A stretch of 64,000 bases of DNA. Origin: Larix kaempferi (taxonomy: Eukaryota > Streptophyta > Pinopsida > Pinales > Pinaceae). Made by a program: the position numbers and the translations under genes. Each line of letters opens with the position of its first letter. Positions within the stretch are counted from its first letter, which is position 1. This document shows, piece after piece, positions 30,130 to 38,430 of this stretch. The stretch is from NCBI GenBank assembly GCA_027924585.1, contig BSBM01000423.1, positions 4,439,501-4,503,500 of the forward strand, written 5' to 3'. A model generated the notes under the pieces. The model ran no database searches. It had not been told where the DNA came from and saw only the letters and a list, made by a program, of their open reading frames with translations.

Positions 30130-32010
30130 TCACCGGGTTAGGAGGTAAACCATATGGTTGGAGTCGGCGATGACTGTGGTATGACTAAGTAAGATGTAGT
30201 GTCGCAATTTTTGGACGGAAAAGACCACGACGAGGGCTAGTCTCTCCTCATATGGGTAACGTAGGGGTGGTCCATACAAGGTCTGGCTGACGTAATAAAT
30301 GACATGCTCTTGGTGGGAGTCATCTTCTTGAACCAAGACTCTGAACACGGCATGCTCGGATGCCGAGACGTAAAGGATGAAGTCCTGAGAGAAATCCGGA
30401 GGGGAAATCAAGGGGGCTTGTGTGAGAGCTTTCTTGAGGGCTTCGAATGCAGCTTCTGCTTGCTCATCCCAGATGAAGGGTATATCGGTACGGAGCAGGT
30501 GCAGGAAACCATGAACGGTAGTGGCATAATCAGGAACGAAGCGACAAAGGAAATTGGATCGCCCCTGTAGACTTTGGAGTTGTCGGAGCGTGCGAGGAGA
30601 GGGAAGGTCTAATATGGCTTGGACTTTCAAGGGGTCAACAGTAATTCCTTTGTGGGAAACAATGAAACCCAACAATTGGCCTGTCGGAACGCAAAAGACA
30701 CACTTTTGTGGGTTCAAGCGGATTTGATATTTGCGACAACGCAGAAAAACTTGCCGAAGGTCGTTAAGGTGGTCTGATCGTTTCCGAGAATGAGCTGTAA
30801 GGTCATCAAGGTAGACTAGCAGGATATGGACCAAGTCGTGAAAGCAATATGTCATGGCCCGCTGGAAAGTGGCACCAGCATTTTTGAGGCCGAAAGGCAT
30901 GACGCGATAGGCAAAGGTGCCCCATGGGGTAGTAAATGCAGTTTTGTACTGGTCTTCCTTACGGATCTGAATCTGGTTGTATCCGAAAAAACCATCCATG
31001 AAAGATAGGACTTCATGCCCCGCACATGCATTGATGATTTGGTCAATAAATGGCATGGGGAAGTTGTCTTTGGGACAGGCACGGTTCAAATCACGGAAAT
31101 CAATACATACTCTAATGGTGCCTTTTTTTTTGTTAACGAGAACAGGGTTTGAAACCCAAGTGGTGTAAGTGATAGGATAAATGAATCCTGCCGTTCGAAG
31201 TTTCTCAATCTCTGCTTTAACAGCTGGGAGCTTTGACGGATGAATGGGGCGCTGTTTCTGGCGAACAGGGGGTACATCTGGCCATGTGTCAATGTGGTTC
31301 TCTATAATAGCGGGGTCAAGCCCAAGCATTTCGGTACATGACCAGGCAAAGACATCACGGAACTCTTGAAAGAGTTTTTTGTACTCCTCAATCTCATGCT
31401 CACTGCAGGAGGCTCCTAAAGTTATGAGTTCAGGGGCAACTCCTGGGGTAGCGATATCAATATGGATGACGGGTGAGATGTTGGCCATGTTACCCTCCTC
31501 GAAGGCATCAGGAGCAGGAATAGGATCCTTAAACCAGTCGACCTTGGTGGGAAGGAAATCTTTGGATTCGACAGCAAATTGGGTAGCGGTACTAGAGGAG
31601 GATTCTTCTAGGAGGAAATACGAACGATGGTGCATGTCATCCCAGGGGTAATCTGGGGCAGTGAGTGCCTCAAGAATCTCCTCATCAGTACGGAAGGTTT
31701 GGGTTGTCAAATCGGTTGACGAGGGAATGGTGGTGGAAGAGATCATATAAATGGTGTTAACCTCTCCTGACGGGGAAGAGACCGGGGGGTGGATCTCCTC
31801 GATTGTGGGGGGTGCCATCTCAAGGTCCAGATTATTCATCTCATAGAGAGCTGCTCGGTAATCTGGGAGATCGGGACAGTGATGAGAGTAGTGGCCGTAA
31901 ATGCCGCATATGACACAAGGGTGGTTGGTTTGCAGCGATTTATCATGAGGCTTGGGGGTTGGGTCAAGTTTGACAGCTGGGATGGTAGGGTCGTCGTCAA
32001 GCATTTGCAT
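30130..32010 (-). CDS. Gypsy-F reverse transcriptase and first RNase H
   Basis: 626 codons. A CCHC knuckle (C32, C35, H40, C45) is followed by an acidic spacer and by RT: KKKGTIRVCIDFRDLNRACPK in part, PMPFID, FMDGFFGYNQI, MPFGLKNAGATFQ and the catalytic YLDD at about 399-402. The thumb (LLGFIVSHKGI) and the gypsy RNase H follow. The first RNase H Asp is lost (YVSASEHAV instead of a DAS motif), while Glu and the later Asp remain. The stop (TGA, 30130) lies at the block before integrase. A TAA separates a second zinc knuckle (CSLCDELGHATHQC, about 32030-32070) upstream in the same frame. Confidence 0.92.
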   Translation of the reverse strand: MQMLDDDPTIPAVKLDPTPKPHDKSLQTNHPCVICGIYGHYSHHCPDLPDYRAALYEMNNLDLEMAPPTIEEIHPPVSSPSGEVNTIYMISSTTIPSSTDLTTQTFRTDEEILEALTAPDYPWDDMHHRSYFLLEESSSSTATQFAVESKDFLPTKVDWFKDPIPAPDAFEEGNMANISPVIHIDIATPGVAPELITLGASCSEHEIEEYKKLFQEFRDVFAWSCTEMLGLDPAIIENHIDTWPDVPPVRQKQRPIHPSKLPAVKAEIEKLRTAGFIYPITYTTWVSNPVLVNKKKGTIRVCIDFRDLNRACPKDNFPMPFIDQIINACAGHEVLSFMDGFFGYNQIQIRKEDQYKTAFTTPWGTFAYRVMPFGLKNAGATFQRAMTYCFHDLVHILLVYLDDLTAHSRKRSDHLNDLRQVFLRCRKYQIRLNPQKCVFCVPTGQLLGFIVSHKGITVDPLKVQAILDLPSPRTLRQLQSLQGRSNFLCRFVPDYATTVHGFLHLLRTDIPFIWDEQAEAAFEALKKALTQAPLISPPDFSQDFILYVSASEHAVFRVLVQEDDSHQEHVIYYVSQTLYGPPLRYPYEERLALVVVFSVQKLRHYILLSHTTVIADSNHMVYLLTR

Positions 32011-32065
32011 ATGTTACTGTAATGCCGGTAACTGTGGACATTGATGAGTCGCATGACCTAACTCA

Positions 32066-32590
32066 TCACACAACGAGCATTTGGGAGGAGTACGAAACAC
32101 TGGGGGGGTTTTTGACTGTCTTGGGGGGTGGTACAGCAGTGTAGGGTTGTGGTCCTCTGCCCCCAGTGGGCTTTATAAGAGGAGGGGGATTCATGGAGGA
32201 CGAAGGGGTAGCGAGACCAGGAGGTGGCTGAGTAGTAGTGACAATGGGTTGCACCGTTTGCAGGATGACATTTGGTGTCAGCGGGGGAATGGGAGGTGAA
32301 AGATACCAGATAGGTAATCCCAAGGTTAACCTAGGGAGGCTAAGGGTAGCCATAACCGGGGCGCTTACTACGCCCGAGGGAGGGATCAGGAAAGGGATTG
32401 TGTGGATGGGTGTAACACCAATGTGACTAGGTACCAGTGGTGGTTTAGGAAATAAGGGCAATGGATTGTTAGGTGTTTGTGTATTATGGGAAATGGTACA
32501 TAAATCAGATACTTCGGGTGCATATGATGGGGGAGGAATGGATTGGAAGGTGGATGTCATTGGCGGATCTGAGTAAACTCCAGGTCCCAA
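32066..32590 (-). CDS. Gypsy-F proline-rich segment between protease and RT
   Basis: 174 codons, rich in Pro, Thr and Ser. The block ATLSLPRLTLGLPIW is shared with Gypsy-D (14726-14953) and resembles the start of Gypsy-F Gag (ASLNLPDL). The ORF stops at the codon where the next frame opens a zinc knuckle, so a frameshift probably separates them. The segment looks like a second copy of the gag N-terminus. Its role is unknown. Confidence 0.55.
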   Translation of the reverse strand: MGPGVYSDPPMTSTFQSIPPPSYAPEVSDLCTISHNTQTPNNPLPLFPKPPLVPSHIGVTPIHTIPFLIPPSGVVSAPVMATLSLPRLTLGLPIWYLSPPIPPLTPNVILQTVQPIVTTTQPPPGLATPSSSMNPPPLIKPTGGRGPQPYTAVPPPKTVKNPPSVSYSSQMLVV

Positions 32591-32602
32591 GGAGGAGACA
32601 AA

Positions 32603-33448
32603 CTAGGTAGTCGCACCACTAACAGGTTGTTCAATCATGGGGAGGACATTCTCGGGTGCAGCGGGGGCACTTGGATCGTAGTAGGTGAGTTGGTCGACCT
32701 TGACCACGCATCCGTCATGGGGGAACATCATGGTGCAAAAAACGGAGGAGGCAACCGCCTTCATAGCATACATGTAGCTGCGGCCAAGTAAGAGGTTATA
32801 ATCAAGTTGGGCGTTGATGACCTCTATGTCGATGACAACTATTTTTTCAACCAGCTGGACGGGGACGTTAGCTAATAGGCCTTGTGGTTGAGCCGAACGA
32901 CCATCGTAGGCTCGCAACGCAATGGTGGACTGCTCGAGAGTAGGGGATCCCAACTTCTTCCAGATGAATGTGGACATAACACATGTAGAGGCACCTTCAT
33001 CGATAATGCACCAATGGATGACAAAATTCCGAATGGAAACAGAAACTTGGAATGCTAAAGTGGAAGGCAGGCGTGGCTCGGATTGGTCCAAATCAAATGC
33101 CATCAATTGTGAATCGTTTGGGTCAATAGCACCAATGGTGGAGAGCAAAGTCTTGCACTGTGAAGGATAGTTTTTCAAGACTTCCAACACAGACATGGCT
33201 GTGGGGGACTGGGCTAAGTCATCTACAATGTTGTAATTTGACGCAGCGCAAGCATTGGGGTTATTATTGATTCGACGAAGTGGAAAGCGAGGGGCTTTGG
33301 CAGCACTATCCAGTGGAGCCGGAGGTATATGTAACGTCTGATCGGTGGGATGAGCGTTATTATTTTTGTCAACAGGAGGGGCGTCAGGGGTGGAGCCATA
33401 TTGGTTCCGACGGGTTTGGAGGCTGACATCAGTGGATGACATCATCAA
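32603..33448 (-). CDS. Gypsy-F retropepsin-like protease
   Basis: 281 codons. The active-site block reads IIDEGASTCVMS (D-E-G instead of the common D-S/T-G). About 60 residues on comes YNLLLGRSYMYAMKAV, the usual ILGR flap-side block of gypsy proteases. The N-terminal 100 residues are a low-complexity linker that continues Gag. The protease matures Gag-Pol. Gypsy-D has the same DEGAS sequence. Confidence 0.78.
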   Translation of the reverse strand: MMMSSTDVSLQTRRNQYGSTPDAPPVDKNNNAHPTDQTLHIPPAPLDSAAKAPRFPLRRINNNPNACAASNYNIVDDLAQSPTAMSVLEVLKNYPSQCKTLLSTIGAIDPNDSQLMAFDLDQSEPRLPSTLAFQVSVSIRNFVIHWCIIDEGASTCVMSTFIWKKLGSPTLEQSTIALRAYDGRSAQPQGLLANVPVQLVEKIVVIDIEVINAQLDYNLLLGRSYMYAMKAVASSVFCTMMFPHDGCVVKVDQLTYYDPSAPAAPENVLPMIEQPVSGATT

Positions 33449-34039
33449 TTAGTGGTGGGTACCTGAGTCGAACATGGGTTGATCGGGGGAGGAATATGTG
33501 ATCTGTTGTTGTTGTGGTGGTGCGTTGACTTGAGGGGGGGCCAACAGCTGAGTGTTCACTACGCCTTGGGTTGGTAAGGGTTTTTGCAGCACCAAAGGTT
33601 GCTCCTGGGGGGGATGGGGGTTGGGTTGCGCTTGAGAATCCCCATGCCCTTGGCAATGGGCATCATCAACCCAGAGTTGCCGAGCTCACTCCAAATGTGG
33701 GAAAGCGTGTGTGTAGTGGCCATAGACCCCACAAATAGAACAAGGATGGTTTGTTCACAAGTTAGGGTTTTTGGCCTGCTTGGGTGGCCGATCAGGGTTT
33801 TGGTTGGCTGGTGCCACATTATTGTTGTCTAGGGGGTTGGGAGGTTGACCACCTTGGTCTAGAGGAGGGTTGTTCCCACGGTTACGACCTTTTCCACAGT
33901 TTTGTTGGCCCTGTTGGCGCTGGTTGTTTTGGTTTTGCTGCTGATTTTGTTGGGCGTATACTTGCCCTTAGGCAGCAGGTGGATTCTGGAGTTGTGCAGG
34001 TGCGGGAGCAGGCTGCGGTGGGTAATATGTAGGTGGAGG
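33449..34039 (-). pseudogene. Gypsy-F Gag C-terminus with damaged zinc knuckle
   Basis: After the TAG at 34040 the sequence remains readable as Gln/Pro/Asn-rich (QQNQNNQRQQ, CGKGRNRGNNP). It then reads CSICGVYGHYTHAF near 33740, a zinc knuckle whose last Cys is Phe. Further stops follow before the protease ORF. It is the nucleocapsid part of Gag. Confidence 0.65.
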
Positions 34040-35509
34040 CTACGCAGGTGTAGCACCTTGTGGGGGTTGCTGATATGTCTGCGGAGCAGGTTGTGGGGTT
34101 GCCGCAGGAGCTGCCTGGGGTGGGTAATAAGCAGGTTGGGCTTGAGAGGACACAGGAGCTGGTGCAGCCTGTGGATGGTAATAGGGCTGAGGTGCGACCA
34201 GGGGAGCATAAGCGGGTGACACATGGCCAAAGCACTGAGGTGGACAAGCGGGTCCGTGAGAATGGTGGTGATGTGCCATGGGAGCATACAAATTGGTAGC
34301 TCCGGACTGTGAGGAAGCCCGCGAAAGATCGAGGCCATGGCTAGGATGTGCTATGGAAAAGGGTTGGGGATGCGAGGCAACACGGCCAATGATGCCGTCT
34401 ACGGTGTGGGATGCCCCCGGCGCATCGTGCTGGGAAGACTCGCAACGAGGGGCGTTAGGTATAATGGTATAAAGGTAACCCGACTGGGTGTAAATGAGGT
34501 CAAATTGCTGGGCTTTGAGGATGGCCTCTTCCTCATACTGGGGTCGTTCGGATGCCACATCCTTGGCAATGACTGGTAGGAGGGATTTTAGGAACCAATC
34601 TAAGAAGATACGGTTGTCTAATTTGATTTTGCAGAGGCTACGGCATCTGCGCCACTCATGAATGTGGTCAGTGATGTGGGTAGCCGTGTTCTGTCTGCAA
34701 GACAGTAGGATCTCAACTCCCACGTCATAGCGGACAAGTAACTGAAAGAACTGCAGAAAGGTCAAGGCAAGGGAAGTAAAGGAGGCATGGGTCCCATGGG
34801 GTTGCTCGATGTACCACTTAGCTGCAGAACCAGTGAAGGTGCACTGTAACAGACGGAGGCGGATAGAGTCGTCCACTATGGAGTTGGAGGAACACCATAG
34901 ATGGAAGGACATAATATGGTTTTGGGGGTCCTCACCTGCCTTGCCCTCAAACTTAGGGATGTTAGAGGGGAGCTTGGTGGGCATGTGAGGCCATGTAGGG
35001 TCATGTCTAATAGGATCATTAGTCAGTCTAGCTAGGTCAGGAAGGTTGAGGCTAGCCATGAATGGCAAACTAGCAGAAGGATGTGACATACTAGTAGGTG
35101 TGATCAAATTGGGGCCAATGCCCCCAAGTGGAAGGGCTGGGTTCAGGATGTTGCCCCCAAGTGGAGGGACGAAAGTGGTATGGGACGGGCCTACGCCGCC
35201 AAGGGTAGCGTGAGTCACTGGTGGAGTGGGAATAGGTATTCCAACTACTAGAATGGGTGTAGTAATCGGCATGGTAGATGGGGGCCCCATGGAGGGCATA
35301 CCCAAAGAAGGTGTGGTAGATGGTGTGGTAGTGGATGCTCCACCAATGGTCCCTACAAAGAAAGGGGTGGGAGTCATGCCAGCCATGGGGCTGGTTGGTG
35401 CAGTGTAAATGGGGTTCTCGGACTCTTCTTCAGAATCAGAGGTAAAGTAAGGGGTGTCTAACTCAGGTGATGGAGTTCTGTGCCATTGACGAGTGGAGTC
35501 AAGGGACAA
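34040..35509 (-). CDS. Gypsy-F Gag
   Basis: 489 codons. The N-terminal 170 residues are acidic, then Thr/Pro/Gly-rich. The retrotransposon gag core spans about 180-340 (KLPSNIPKFEGKAGEDPQNH in part, LRLLQCTFTGSAAKWYIEQ, TFLQFFQLLVRYDVG, ITDHIHEWRRCRSLC). A Gln/Pro/Ala/Tyr-rich C-terminus leads to a TAG at 34040, where the next codons continue the same composition. Gag forms the particle. The start at 35509 is the first Met of the frame; shorter SLDST-type repeats upstream (35510-35600) suggest small duplications near it. Confidence 0.88.
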   Translation of the reverse strand: MSLDSTRQWHRTPSPELDTPYFTSDSEEESENPIYTAPTSPMAGMTPTPFFVGTIGGASTTTPSTTPSLGMPSMGPPSTMPITTPILVVGIPIPTPPVTHATLGGVGPSHTTFVPPLGGNILNPALPLGGIGPNLITPTSMSHPSASLPFMASLNLPDLARLTNDPIRHDPTWPHMPTKLPSNIPKFEGKAGEDPQNHIMSFHLWCSSNSIVDDSIRLRLLQCTFTGSAAKWYIEQPHGTHASFTSLALTFLQFFQLLVRYDVGVEILLSCRQNTATHITDHIHEWRRCRSLCKIKLDNRIFLDWFLKSLLPVIAKDVASERPQYEEEAILKAQQFDLIYTQSGYLYTIIPNAPRCESSQHDAPGASHTVDGIIGRVASHPQPFSIAHPSHGLDLSRASSQSGATNLYAPMAHHHHSHGPACPPQCFGHVSPAYAPLVAPQPYYHPQAAPAPVSSQAQPAYYPPQAAPAATPQPAPQTYQQPPQGATPA

Positions 35510-36043
35510 AGCTCGAGATCTATGATGAGTGGTATCAAGTGATAAAGATCTATGACGAGTGGTGTCAAGTGAACCGTGCTATGGGGGCTCGCCTCGGAGG
35601 CGCTGAGAATGTCTCGGGGACTCAATGGTGACAAATGGTGTCAAAAATATGGGGGTTGTGTTGAGTGAAAAACAGCTCAAAAACCCTAATGCAACTGAGT
35701 GTGCAGAAGGAGAGCTCAAAAAATATGGCACTCAGGCCAACAACCAACTCAAAACACCTACTGTAACAACTGTGCTACAATAAGTGGAGTATCAACAGAA
35801 ATGGTCAGAATACCAACAAGCAGCAGGTTTCCTAGAAAAAGAAAATAGTGGACTCACTAGACCAAAAGGAGGTAAGGGAGCATGCAAACACCTAACTAAA
35901 TGGTATTCTGACTCAACTAGACATATCCTATGCAAGGTGATGAAATCCAAGTCAGACAATATGAATAGGAAAGCCAAGTGGTGGAGGTGGAGGTTGATGA
36001 GTGAGTTGAGGAGCCGAATCCGAGCTCAGAGGAGCAATACCGC
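35510..36043 (-). other. Gypsy-F leader remnant and junction with element E
   Basis: 35670-35965 aligns with the Gypsy-D leader (14990-15260), including TGATGAAATCCAAGTCAGAC at 35940. From about 35975 it becomes GTGGAGG-rich like the element E leader. The junction lies around 35965-35975. No ORF of interest. Confidence 0.55.
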
Positions 36044-36251
36044 TGCAACCATATCTAGTTGGCCTGTTAATAGTCGAATCCGACTTTCATATTGAATGAT
36101 GAATAAGAATATTATATTAGATGATGTTGATAAATTACAATAAGATCTCCTTTTATAGGGCTTGATCAACATAGTGAAGGGTTACGCCCTTTCACCAGTA
36201 ACCTAATAATCTATTGTTTATAAATAATAATATTAAATAAATATTCAAGCA
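36044..36251 (-). repeat. Element E 5' LTR
   Basis: 208 bp, TG...CA, the partner of 22718-22930. It is followed by the target duplication TTTGA. Confidence 0.9.
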
Positions 36252-36530
36252 TTTGATCTCTAGTTGGATGCTACTTATATCTATTGTGACAACTAGAGTT
36301 GTGTGAAGTTGTCAGAGAACTCGGTTTTCCATGACAAGTTGAAGCACTTTGAGATCAAATATCACTATATCAAGGATATGGTGTAGAGAGGAGTAGTGAA
36401 GCTCCAGTATGTTGCAACAGATGAACAGATTGCAGATGTGTTGACCAAACCACTAGCTAGAGTGAAGTTCAAGTACTTCAGAGAGAGGCTTGGTGTTCTT
36501 CAGAAAGAAGATACTTCGAGGAGGAAGTGA
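36252..36530 (+). pseudogene. Copia-B RNase H C-terminus (after element E)
   Basis: Continues the RNase H broken at 22717. It reads to CDN, TAG (about 36292), SCVKLSENSVFHD, KYHYIKDMV, TAG (about 36384), then QIADVLTKPLARVKF and a TGA at 36528. Both TAG codons coincide with those in Copia-A. Confidence 0.82.
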
Positions 36531-36611
36531 TAGGACACATTTCGAGGATCCATTCCAAGCATGGTGGTAGGAGGATGCTTCCCATGGTTGTGGATGTAAG
36601 CGTTGTGTGAT

Positions 36612-36916
36612 GAGCATCAAGATGATGCTCCAGATGATGCTATGTATGATGATGATCGGGATGATCATGTGTGATGAGCATCAGGATGATGCTCCAGATG
36701 ATATGCATCAGGATGATGCTATGATGATGATCAGGATGATCATGTGTGATGAGCATCAGGACGATGCTCCAGATGATATGCATCAGGATGATGCTATGAT
36801 GATGATTAGGATGATCATGTGTGATGAGCATCAGGACGATGCTCCAAATGATATACATCAGGATGATGTACTGCATGATGATGATCAGTATGATCATGAG
36901 TATTAGGATGGTACTC
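36612..36916 (+). repeat. Copia-B 3' region: array of short inverted repeats with changing stems
   Basis: About eleven motifs around loops AGGAT, AAGAT, GGGAT, AGGAC or AGTAT. Stems: GAGCATC/GATGCTC (36612, 36676, 36751), ATGATC/GATCAT (36652, 36727, 36881), GCATC/GATGC (36705), TACATC/GATGTA (36854), and GAGTATT/GGTACTC (36898), which keeps full length through two G-T pairs. It occupies the same place as the Copia-A array but is not a copy of it. Confidence 0.85.
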
Positions 36917-36939
36917 CGTGGTCATCGACATGTTGTGCA

Positions 36940-37520
36940 AGGGTAACATGTAATAATTCCTGGATATCCAGACAGGTTGTGCTAGGCACGTAAAAGTCCT
37001 CGGATGCTCTTTAGAGATATTGCAGGTCAAGACACTCTTTTAAGGTTTTGCTAGACCACATGTAATAAGTCCTGGAGATCCGGATAGGTTGTGCTAGGCA
37101 CATAAAAGTCCTCGGATGCTCTTTAGAGATCTTGCAGGTCAAGACACTCTTTTAAGGTTTTGCTAGACCACATGTAATAAGTCCTAGATATCCAGACTGG
37201 TTGTGCTAGGCACGTAAAAGTCCTCGGATGCTCTTTATAGAAGTTGTTGGGAAAGACACTCTTTTAGGGTTTTGTGGCGACCACATGTAATAAGTATTGG
37301 ATATACGGACAAGTTGTGCTAGGCACATAAAAGTCCTCAGATGCTCTTTAGAGATCTTGCTGGGCAAGACACTCTTTTAAGGTTTTGTGGAGATCACATG
37401 TAATCAATCCTGGAGATCTGAACAAGTTGTGCTAGGCACATAAAACTCCTCGAATGCTCTTTAGATATCTTGTTGGGCAAGACACTCTTTTAAGGTTTTG
37501 TGAAGGTCACATGTAAAAGT
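36940..37520 (+). repeat. Copia-B 3' region: 112-bp tandem repeat
   Basis: Five units with period 112-113 bp; 'CGGATGCTCTTTAGA' recurs at about 37001, 37113, 37225, 37338 and 37451. Units share 'ACACTCTTTTAAGGTTTTG' and 'CACATGTAATAAGTCCTGGA'. They are related to the Copia-A array at 5491-5995 by the GGTTTTG and CACATGTAAT blocks. Confidence 0.88.
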
Positions 37521-37877
37521 CCCGAGAGATCCGATAGGTTGAGCAGTAAGCTTATAATCAGCCCTAAGATGCTCTTTTGAGGTTTTGTTGATGCACATAA
37601 TCATCCCTGAGGATTGCACAGTATGGACATCTTGCAGAGATGATGAAGATCTATAGGAGACTAGGCCTACATCCAGCATGTAAAAGGGATGGCTCTGTAG
37701 AACTTCCTGTGAGGAGAAGAATTGAGAGATAGCCTAGTGATCGAGATGACCAGTACGGCAGTAGTGACGATGATGCTCTGTAATTGAGTGATGATGATCC
37801 AGCTCCAGAATTGAAGACTTGTGGAGATATGCTTTGATGACCTGTGTCTATAGAATGCCTTCCTAGTTAAGAGGGAG

Positions 37878-38430
37878 TGTTGATGTATTTGTAACTTCGA
37901 AAGATATTCTTCTATGTATTACACTTGTACTTTATTATATTCTTGATGGAGATGTATTATTCCTCCAATCAGAAGTGTCGTCATTTGTATTTGTAAGTGT
38001 CGCAACTTATATTTGATGGGTTATTAGACCACCAGTGTGGGGTCGGGCCTGTATGAGTCATGTGGATGGGTTATTAGGATTCCTTAGGAAGTCGGGCCTA
38101 TTAGGGTTAAAGGCAGGTCAAGTCATTGTATACATAGAGAGTGTGTGTCTCTCATTCTATTCATTCACTCACTCATCCAACTCACATATTTGAGAGAGAG
38201 GAGTGCGCACAAGTGGAGGAGGAGTAGTTGCTACAGTCATCTATATTTTGGGGATTTATCTTTGTATTGGGGCTTATTCTATCTTTGAGGAAGTTGCGGG
38301 GTTTTTTCACCTTCTTGGTTTTCCCCGAGGAAACTTTGTGTCTCTTATGTTTATGATTGTTATGTTGTGCATGGTATTCTCTTAGTAGGATCCCAGATAA
38401 TGCTTGAATGAAATTATCGAAAAATTAACA
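37878..38430 (+). repeat. Copia-B 3' LTR
   Basis: 553 bp, TGTTGATG to ATTAACA, preceded by polypurine GTTAAGAGGGAG. The TATA position reads TATACATA. It is the partner of 9469-9876 plus 18084-18263. Confidence 0.92.

Larger units (their letters stand above)
24892..35970 (-). mobile_element. Gypsy-F: Ty3/gypsy element with dual RNase H, 5' truncated
   Basis: On the minus strand the order is leader, Gag, protease, proline-rich and zinc-knuckle region, RT-RNase H, integrase, second RNase H, hairpin arrays and 3' LTR (25648-24892). Integrase after RT places it in Ty3/gypsy. The extra archaeal-type RNase H is known from the plant Tat lineage. I find no second LTR: the leader stops near 35970 and runs into element E sequence, so the 5' LTR is probably deleted. 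Single nonsense codons interrupt an otherwise open pol. Confidence 0.85.
22718..36251 (-). mobile_element. Element E: short-LTR, gag-only (TR-GAG-like) retrotransposon, nested
   Basis: LTRs 22718-22930 and 36044-36251 (about 210 bp, TG...CA) are flanked by identical TTTGA (22713-22717 and 36252-36256) inside Copia-B's RNase H. A purine tract (GGGAAGGAAA on the minus strand) abuts the left LTR, and the minus-strand TATA reads CCTATAAAAG, so it is oriented minus. After removing Gypsy-F, about 2.45 kb remain: a C-rich leader and one ORF. It has no RT or integrase and must have depended on another element. Confidence 0.85.
9469..38430 (+). mobile_element. Copia-B: Ty1/copia element nested in Copia-C
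   Basis: The 5' LTR is split in two (9469-9876 and 18084-18263) by Gypsy-D. The 3' LTR is 37878-38430. The internal part is 18264-22717 plus 36252-37877, interrupted by element E. Leader, polyprotein, intron-like segment, 3' arrays and polypurine tract correspond one to one with Copia-A. The flanking target duplication in Copia-C is imperfect (AGCAT left, AACAC right). Integrase is truncated and its first catalytic Asp is Asn, so the copy is defective. Confidence 0.9.

Noticed and set aside
33902-34219. Plus-strand Leu/Arg-rich ORF
   Set aside because: It is antisense to the Gln/Pro-rich Gag C-terminus, and its composition follows from that.
22718-36251. Element E LTRs taken as the LTRs of Gypsy-F itself
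   Set aside because: Gypsy-F has its own LTR-like end at 24892-25648 with a promoter and a Gypsy-D-like boundary; sequence on both outer sides has a different, shared composition. A chimeric element is still possible.
36607-36906. ORFs rich in Met, Asp and His (plus) or Ile, His and Asp (minus)
   Set aside because: They are translations of the GAT/ATC hairpin array; both strands are open for the same reason.
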